Assembly (NCBI GenBank): GCA_027886175.1
Contig: JAJNNQ010000024.1
Location: forward strand, 1 to 64,000
Source of the DNA: Phylloscopus collybita
Taxonomy: Eukaryota > Chordata > Aves > Passeriformes > Phylloscopidae
Reading direction: 5' to 3'
Length of the DNA: 64,000 bases
Within the stretch, counting starts at the first letter, position 1, and each line of letters starts with the position of its first letter. The notes beneath the pieces were generated by a model. That model made no database searches and was not told where the DNA came from. It saw only the letters and a list, made by a program, of their open reading frames with translations. Both the position numbers and the translations under genes were made by a program. Of this stretch, positions 56,259-64,000 are shown one piece after another.

Positions 56259-57485
56259 CTCCCTCCACTGACCTTTACTGCAGATACGCAGCTCCACTTC
56301 CTAGAAATAAAGACAAAGAACAGTGCTGTAACAGAGCCACCATTTACACTTCCTCTGCAAAGGCAAACAGTGACCCACCTCCTCAGGGGAAGCCCTCTCA
56401 CCCTGCATGGGGCGCATCTTCATCTGAAAGAAAGTTAGGAACAAAAGTCAAAGTGCTGCAGGAGAACTTAAAAGCTCCAGACCTCTTGTGTCCATCTAGG
56501 CATATTCTCTACAGTCCAACTCCACCCCTCATTACAAATTTCAAGCCCCAGCACTTGCCCTATTACTCCTACACCCAGACTAAGCAGCAAGGCAGAGCAG
56601 CTCCGGGCCAAATACACACCCACACCCGTGACACAGAGGACCACAAACGAGGGAACACAACGGGGACAGAAAACTCTCGGCCACAAGAATGGCCCTGAGG
56701 ACCCAGAGAACTCAGAATGCGGTGACCGAGGTAAGACCGATGGCGAGCTGGCCAGGCTCGCAGAACCCTGCAGGAAGAAGATGCCAGCGGGATGACTCAT
56801 TCCAAGGAGTGCAAAGACGGATGCCCGAGAGTGCTACGGTCAGAATCACCTCCCTGTCTCTGCCTTCTGATAAGTCCTAATCCGCCAGAATGGATCGTTG
56901 CGGAGCACAGCTGTTGACCCAGCTCAGAACAAGACCTGAACCGACACCGGACTGGATGCTCCTGAGGAGAGGGGCGATGCCTGTCCCAGCTCCCGAGTCA
57001 AAGGCGCCGGGCCGAGGAGCGCAGAGAGCGCAGATGCTAAAGCTGATGCCAGGGTTTCCGAGAGGCCCCCGGAAGGGCCACGGCAAAAGCCGTGAAAGAC
57101 GAGATGCCCAGAAGACGCAGAAGGCACCACAGACAGGTGACACAAAACACACCGGGTCTGCTCTGCCCTGCACACCTCAGCATTGTGATTAAAACTGAGA
57201 CTTCCCTTTGATGGGGCCCAAGGGGTCACATCTTGGACATCCCTGTCTCCAAAGCTGACTCAAAAATCCCTCCCGGTGACCCCCGACCCGGCACACTGCT
57301 TTTGATCTCCTCTGTGATCTGTAGCCCTGCACTTATCTCTGGGATGAGAATCCACGTCGGGTGCAAAGGAAGGCCAGCTCCATGGAAATGAACGCGTCGG
57401 CCCCATGGACGTCGAGAGACCTCCACGTCCGCCTCGGTGCTGCCGTAACCGGATCTGGGCTCCGCACCTCCTCATGGTACCTAGG
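56259..57485 (-). repeat. Exon module Q, tandem copy 3, truncated by satellite R
   Basis: Starts with block A (56259-56300) and is nearly identical to copies 1 and 2. It breaks off in CCTAGGATCAAAAAAG near 57485, just at the acceptor of block F. Satellite R begins there. Confidence 0.75.
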
Positions 57486-60400
57486 ATCAAAAAAGAGCCA
57501 TCTGGGCCTGGAGCGAACTCCAGCAGCCACCACGACAGTCGCCGCCGATCAGTGGGGCGACTGCGCCATCTCCTGCTCAGAGGGAAAAACTACAGCAACC
57601 GCAATGAAAGTCACCAGGGATCAGTGGGGGGACTGCACCATCTGGTGCCTCGAGTGAAGAACTACAGGAGCAACCAGTACAGTCGCCGCTGATCAGTGGG
57701 GCGACTACACCATCTCGTGGTCGGAGGGAAAAACTACAGCAACCGCAACTCAAGTCACCAGGGACCAGTGGGGTGACTGCGCCATCTCGTGGTTAGAGGG
57801 AAAAACTACAGCAACCTCAACGAAAATCACAAGTGACCAGTGGAGCGACAGTGCCATCTGGTGCCTGGAGCGAAGAACTACAGCAGCCACCAAAACAGTT
57901 GCCGCTCATCAGTGGGGCAACTTCGCCATCTCGTGGTTAGAGGGAACACCTACAGCAACCGCAACGCAAGTCACCAAGGACCAGTGGAGCGACAGCGCCA
58001 TCTGGTGCCTGGAGCGAAGACCTACAGCAGCAACCAGGACAGTCGCCGTTGATCAGTGGGGCGACTTCGCCATCTCGTGGTTAGAGGGAAAAACTACAGC
58101 AACCTCAACGAAAATCGCCAGTGACCAGTGGAGCGACAGCGCCATCTGGTTCGTGTAGCAAAGAACTACAGCAGCCCCCACGTCAGTCGCCGCTCATCAG
58201 TGGGGCGACTCCGTCATCTTGTGGTTGGAGGGAAAAACTACAGCAACCGCAACGCAAGTCTCCAGGGACCAGTGGAGCGACAGCGCCGTCTGGTGCCTGG
58301 AACGAAGAACTACAGCAGCCACCACGACAGTCGCTGCTGAGCAGTGGGGCGAGTGCGCCATCTCGTGGTGGAAAAACTACAGCAACCGCAACAAAAGTCG
58401 CCAGGGATCAGTGGAGCGACATCGCCATCTGGTGCCTGGAGCGAAGAACTAGAGCAGCCCCCACGACAGTCGCCGCTGATCTGAAAGGCGACTGCGCCAT
58501 CTCCTGTTCTGAGGGAAAAAGTACAGCAGCCGCAACGAAAGTCTCCAGCGACCACTGGAGGAACAGTGCAATCCGGTGCCTGGAGCAAAGAACTACAGCA
58601 GCCACCAGGACAGTCGCCGCTCATCAGTGGGGCAACTGCGCCATCTTGTGGTTAGAGGGAACACCTACAGAAACCGCAACGCAAGTCGCCAGTGACCAGT
58701 GGAACGACATCGCCATCTGGTGCCTGGAGCCAAGAATTAAAGCAGCCACCACGATAGTCGCTGCGGATGAGTGGGGCAACTGCGCCATCTCGTGGTTGGA
58801 GGGAAAAACTACAGCAACCGCAACGCAAGTCGCCCGGGACCAGAAGAGCAACATCGCCGTCTGGTGCCTGGAGCGAAGAACTACAGCAGCCATCACGACA
58901 GTCACCGCTGATCAGTGGGGCGAATACGCCATCTCATGGTTGGAGGGAAAAACTACAGCAACCACAACGAAAGTCGCCAGGGACCAGTGGAGCGACAGCG
59001 CCATCTGGTTCGTGGAGCAAAGAACTACAGCAGCCCCCACGACAGTCGCCGCTGATCAGTGGGGCGACTCCGCCATCTTGTGAATGGAGGGAAAAAGTAC
59101 AGCAACCGCAACGAAAGTCGCCAGGGACCAGTGGAGCGACAGCACCATCTGGTGCCTGGAGCGAAGAACTACAGCAGCCACCACGACAGTCGACGCTGAT
59201 CAGTGTGGCAACTCCGCCATCTTGTGGTTAGAGGGAAAAACAACACCAACTTCAACAAAAGTCGCCAGTGACCAGTGGAGCAAGATCGCCATCTCGTTCA
59301 TGGATTGAAGAACTACAGGAGCCACCAAGAATGTCACCGCTGATCAGTAGGGCGACTGCGCCATCTCGTGGTCAGAGGGAAAAAATACAGCAACCGCAAT
59401 GCAAGTCGCTGGGGACCAGTGCACCGACAACGCCATCTGGTGCCTCGAGCGTAGAACTACAGCAGCCACCACGACAGTCGCCGCTGATCAGTGGGGCGAC
59501 CGCGCCATCTCGTGGTCGGAGGGAAAAAGTACAGCAACCGAAACGCAAGTCGCCAGGGACCAGTAGAACGACATTGCCATCTGGTGCCTGGAGCGAAGAA
59601 CTACAGCAGCCACCACGACCGTCGCTGCTGAGCAGTGGGGCGACTGCGCCATCTCGTAGTCCAAGGGAAAAACTACAGCAACCGCAACGCAAGTCACCAG
59701 TGACCAGTGGAGCGACAGCGCCACCTGGTGCCTGGAGCCAAGAATTAAAGCAGCCACCACGACAGTCACTGCTGATCAGTGGGGCGACTGCACCATCTCG
59801 TGGTTGGAGGGAAAAACTACAGCAGCGTCAAAAGAAGTCGCCAGTGACCAGTGGAGCGACAGCACCATCTGGTTCGTGGAGCAAAGAACTACAGCAGCCT
59901 CCACGACAGTCCCCACTAATCAGTGGCGTGACTGTGCCATCTCGTGGTTTGAGTGCAAAACTACAGCAACCGCAACAAAAGTTGCCGGTGACCAGTGGAG
60001 CGACATCACCATCTGATGCCTGGAGCCAAGACCTACAGCAGCCACCACAATAGTCGCCGCTGACCAGTGGGGCGACTGTGCCATCTCGTGGTTGGAGGGA
60101 AAAACTACAGCAACCGCAACGAAAGTCGCCAGGGACCAGTAGAGCAACATTGCCATCTGGTGCCTGGAGCGAAGAACTACAGCAGCCACCACGACAGTCG
60201 GCGTTGATCAGTGGGGCGACTGCGCCATCTCGTGGTCGAGGAAAAAACTACAGCAACTGCAACGCAAGTTTCCAGGGACCAGTTGGGGCGACAGCGCCAT
60301 TAGGTGCCTGGAGCGAAGAACTACAGCAGCCACCACGACAGTCACTGCTGAGCAGTGGGGTGACTGCACCATCTCGTGGTTGGAGGGAAAAACTACAGCA

Positions 60401-61024
60401 GCCTCAAAAGAAGTTGCCAATTACCAGTGGAGCGACATCGCCATCTGCTTCAAGGAGCGAAGAACTACAGCAGCCACCACAACAGTCCCCACTAATCAGT
60501 GGCATGACTGTGCCATCTCGTGTTTGGAGGGAAAAACCACAGCAACCGCAACGAAAGTTGCCGGTGACCAGTGGAGCAAAATCCCCATCTGGTGCCTGGA
60601 GCCAAGAACTACAGCAGCCACCACGACAGTCGACGCTGATCAGTGGGGCGACTGCGCCATCTCGTGGTTGGAGGGAAAAACTACAGCAACCGCAACGCAA
60701 GTCGCCAGGGACCAGTGGAGCGACTGCGCCATCTGGTGCCTGCAGCGAAGAACTACAGCAGCCACTACGACAGTCCTTACTAATCATTGGTGTGACTGCG
60801 CCATCTCGTGGTTGGAGGGAAAATCTACTCCAAACGCAACGCAAGTCGCCAGGGAACAGTGGAGCGACAGCGCCATCTGGTGCCTGGAGTGAAGAACTAT
60901 AGCAGCCCCCACAACAATCGACGCTGATCAGTGTGGCGACTGTGCCATCTCGTGGTTTGAGTGCAAAACTACAGAAACCGCAATGAAAGTCGCCAATGAC
61001 CCGTGGAGTGACAGTGCCATCTGT
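57486..61024. repeat. Satellite R: 144-bp dimers of two 72-bp halves
   Basis: About 24 dimers. One half runs from AACTACAGCAGCCACCACG to a CGCCATCTCGTGGTTGGAG end. The other runs from AACTACAGCAACCGCAACG to CGCCATCTGGTGCCTGGAG. Both halves carry a GCGCCATCT core resembling the CTCF motif. Because 72 is divisible by three, frames of 261 to 320 codons occur on the plus strand, and shorter ones on the minus. Frames are repeatedly interrupted, and I treat them as by-products. Divergence between units is moderate. Confidence 0.93.
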
Positions 61025-62627
61025 GTTTTTACAAGTGAGAGGAGAACATGTAACATGTTTGGGAAAGCACAGAGACATTCCTGCCTTTGTTTCTCCCCCT
61101 TGAATCTTTTGTGGTGGATGGCTGGGGGCTGAGACTGAAGATTTTAATTAGCCTTTAACTTGGAAAGAACATGGAATGAAGAAACAGCTTTTTAAAATTT
61201 GTGTTCTTGGCTGATTTAGGAAGTACCTTCAATAATAAAATGTCTGTGGCAGACCCAACAAGTTTTTAAGAACTATTTCTTTGAAGTGGATTCAGCTTTT
61301 GAGTGATGTGAATTATTTCTGCTAGCTTAAGCTTTCCTTTTCAAGGCATTTAGGTAGCCTCAGCCCCGGCGTTGAACAATGGTGCTTTAGGGAAAAGGAA
61401 GCAGAGACAGAGGGGTTGAAAAAGGCATGTGAGACTTCCCTTACATATGCCCAGTCTGGGAAGGTACTGAACATCAAATGAAACTCAGGACAGCTGGGGT
61501 TCAGTTGCTTTTGGGTTTGTGATCTGTTTTGGGGCTTTTATCACTGGGGCAAAGAATATTTAACTTTCCTTGCCTGGAGGAGCTGTTTTCCTTGTCTTGC
61601 CTTTGTCATGAGGTGTGACAGTTTTGCACCCAAAACTGTGTGTACTGTGTCCAGTGTTTGCTGCTTTTGCCTGTGGCATTCTCAGGGTTGGGGCTCCTTC
61701 AGGATGTGCTTCCGTCAGAATACTTCCTTGAGCTGGATGTCTGGGAGAGGTGTTGGAATGGCAGTCGCAGTCGTTTTTCATGTTTTCCAGGCTCTTTCAC
61801 CCAGTTCATTCCAGTCCATTTCAGAATGTGATGCAGAGCAGAATGACTGCAGTTCAACTGTAAGTACAGTTCAGCCAGAATGGGTGCATGAACTTCAGCA
61901 TCAGAGGTGTAAATGCTTGGGCATCTGTGAGTTTGCTGGAACCGGTGAAGTCCCAAGACCTGAACAACAGGCCCTAAGCTCAAGTTGACCTTGAGATGAA
62001 AGTTTAAACCAGATGTTGTGCTTGTATCCCCTCAGTAGTGAAAGAACCAGGTTCATGAGTGTTCTGCACTAGGTCGCTGCTCATTAGTGAAACACGGCTT
62101 GACCTTTCCATGTTTAGATGTCACTGTTGGACACGAAAGAAAGACACGGACTCGTGAATCAGAAGGCTGATGCTCTAAAAAGGGGCTGGTTTATTCTCAG
62201 AAGCTATTTTTATTCCCTTTTACAATGTGCCCACCTAAGAGGTGGGATCCTTTGAACCATTGGTCACACCAAGGGTCAACAAGCAAAGTCCCTCCTTCGG
62301 AGAGAAATGTGAAAAATAAGATAGTATAAAAAGTATGACCTTGTTTACCAGTTTTGGTCCCTGGGAAAGAACTTCAGAGAACCTGAACATGACAAGCAGT
62401 GACCACATTTAGAGGCCAGAGAGGGCCCGGAAATGAGTCCTGTGGCCTTGCTGGGAGGTGCAGGGGCAAAGGCAGCCCCTGGATTGCCCCGTAAGCCTTG
62501 GCCACTCTTTGGGTGCAATCCAGGAGGAGGCTGAAGCCAGCTGTTCCCGCAAAAGAACTTGTGTGAGCCTCTTTATTGCACCCAATTGTCCAGGCTGGGC
62601 ACTGTCCCAGCACCAGTCACTGCTCTC
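61025..62627. repeat. Block P, copy 2
   Basis: Second copy of 51205-52824. It includes the 126-codon frame (61608-61988), the splice-bounded 69-nt block (61791-61859) and the LTR-like segment (62125-62393). It starts inside GTTTTTACAAGTGAGAGG directly after satellite R and lacks about 20 bp present near 51235. Confidence 0.93.
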
Positions 62628-64000
62628 CTTGCCTTCTTCACCTTGACTGCTGATATCCAGCTTTACTTCCTAAAAATAGGAACAAATAACAGTGCTGTAA
62701 CAAAGCCACCATTTACACTTGGCCTGCAAAGACAAACAGTGACCCACCTCCTCAGGGGAAGCCCTCTCACCCGGCATGGGGCGCTCTGCCGCAGATTCTA
62801 TCCATCTGCATCTGAAAGGAAGTTAGCAACAAAAGTCAACGTCCTGCAGGAGAACTTAAAAGCTCCAGACCTCTTGTGTCCATCTAGGCATATTCTCTAC
62901 AGTCCAACTCCACCCCTCATTACAAATTTCAAGCCCCAGCACTTGCCCTATTACTTCTACACCCAGACTAAGCAGCAAGGCAGAGCAGCTCCGGGCCAAA
63001 TACACACCCACACCCGTGACACAGGAGACCACAAACGAGGGAACACAACGGGGACAGAAAAGTCTCGGCCACAAGAATGGCCCTGAGGACCCAGAGAACT
63101 CAGAATGAGGTGACTGAGGTAAGACCGATGGCGAGCTGGCCAGGCTCGCAGAACCCTGCAGGAAGAAGATGACTTATTCCAAGGACCGCAAAGACGGATG
63201 CCCGAGAGTGCTACAGTCAGAATCACCTCCCTGTCTTTGCCTTCTGACAAGTCCTAATCCGCCAGAATGGATCGTTGCGGAGCACAGCTGTCGACACAGC
63301 TCAGAACAAGACCTGAACGGACACCGGACTGGATGCTCCTGAGGAGAGGGGCGATGCCTGTCCCAGCTCCCGAGTCAAAGGTGCCGGGCCGAGGAGCGCA
63401 GAGAGCGCAGATGCTAAGACTGACGCCAGGGTTTCTGAGAGGCCCCCGGAAGGGCCACGGTAAAAGCCGTGAAAAACGAGATGCCCAGAAGACACAGAAG
63501 GCACCACAGACAAGTGACACAACACACACCGGGACTGCTCTGCCCTGCACACCTCAGCATTGTGATCAAAAATGAGACTTCCCTTCGATGGGGCACAAGG
63601 GGTCACATCTTGGACATCCCCATCTCCAAAGCTGACTCAAAAATCCCTCCCGATGACCCCCGACCCGGCACACTGCTTTTTGATCTCCTCTGTGATCTGT
63701 AGCCCTGCACTTATCTCTGGGACATATTGGGGACGAGAATCCATGTCAGGTACAAAGGAAGGCCGGCTCATTGTCTGGAAAATTCCTGCTGACACCGGGC
63801 TCTTATTGTTGTCTCTTATTCTGCTACAAGAAAGAAAACCAAAAAAGCGTGAATCTTAGCAGCACATCAGCCAAAAATGGCAATTCTGCTACTCACCATC
63901 TCTTAAGAATGCCCGGGTCCTCGGGCAGCACACTTTGGCTGCGCTGCAAGGCTGACACTTGCAGAGCCAGCGTCTCCATGGCCTTATTGGCACTGAGCCC
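62628..64000 (-). repeat. Exon module Q, start of the next higher-order copy (cut by window end)
   Basis: Block A at 62628-62669 (same sequence and same GAGAGC donor defect as 52825-52866) and block C near 62748-62811. The remainder is colinear with Q1 up to about 63720, then differs: 63760-64000 carries TCTTGTAG/CAGAATAAGAG on the minus strand and resembles the 17.8-18.0 kb module rather than Q. Confidence 0.7.

Noticed and set aside
58121..60902. Plus-strand frames of 261-320 codons in satellite R
   Set aside because: The 72-bp unit keeps frames open by arithmetic. Frames are broken by scattered stops and have no start, splice or codon signal I can defend.

Overview
This window is the left end of a vertebrate chromosome, most likely a bird. 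It opens at base 1 with about 7 kb of C-strand telomere repeat (CCCTAA)n in terminal orientation. It carries a decayed CR1-type LINE and several ERV copies, both typical of bird and reptile genomes. I see no intact protein-coding gene that I can name. The DNA is subtelomeric: satellites, segmental duplications, retroelements and exon-like tandem arrays.

Layout: telomere (1-7026), variant telomere repeats (7027-7430), G-rich and TATA-rich junction DNA (7430-7770), a 40-bp-arm inverted repeat (7777-7884), then purine-rich satellites that grade into one another (36 bp, 42 bp, 10 bp; 7890-10390). Next come four 349-bp hairpin-rich units (10803-12165) and a CAGTACAATACAAGG-type minisatellite (12460-13570). 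From 13.6 to 20.7 kb there are related modules that look like spliced exons on the minus strand. They include a seven-fold amplified pair of 42- and 45-nt microexons with intact splice sites. From 20.8 to 27.6 kb a duplicated block carries a TATA-box/5' splice-site promoter signature, with a CR1 fragment between the copies.

From 27.6 to 47.0 kb lies a tandem ERV array, LTR-int-LTR-int-LTR-int-LTR. Element 1 has gag, a TTTAAAC -1 frameshift site, pro-pol and env, all broken by point mutations. Elements 2 and 3 have independently lost protease, reverse transcriptase and RNase H. Most stop codons are tryptophan codons changed by G-to-A, and hand alignment shows G-to-A changes only before G or A. 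This looks like cytidine-deaminase editing. It is followed by 1.4 kb of extremely G-poor DNA (47.4-48.8 kb).

From 48.8 kb to the end there are minisatellites and a roughly 9.8-kb higher-order repeat. Its parts are block P (51.2-52.8 kb, repeated at 61.0-62.6 kb), module Q (2.7 tandem copies of about 1.7 kb, resuming at 62.6 kb), and satellite R (57.5-61.0 kb, 72+72 bp dimers). Q is related to the 13.6-20 kb exon modules. Each R half-unit holds a CTCF-like motif. The best candidates for something undescribed are the minus-strand microexon family, the edited tandem ERVs and satellite R. All coordinates, alignments and counts were made by eye.
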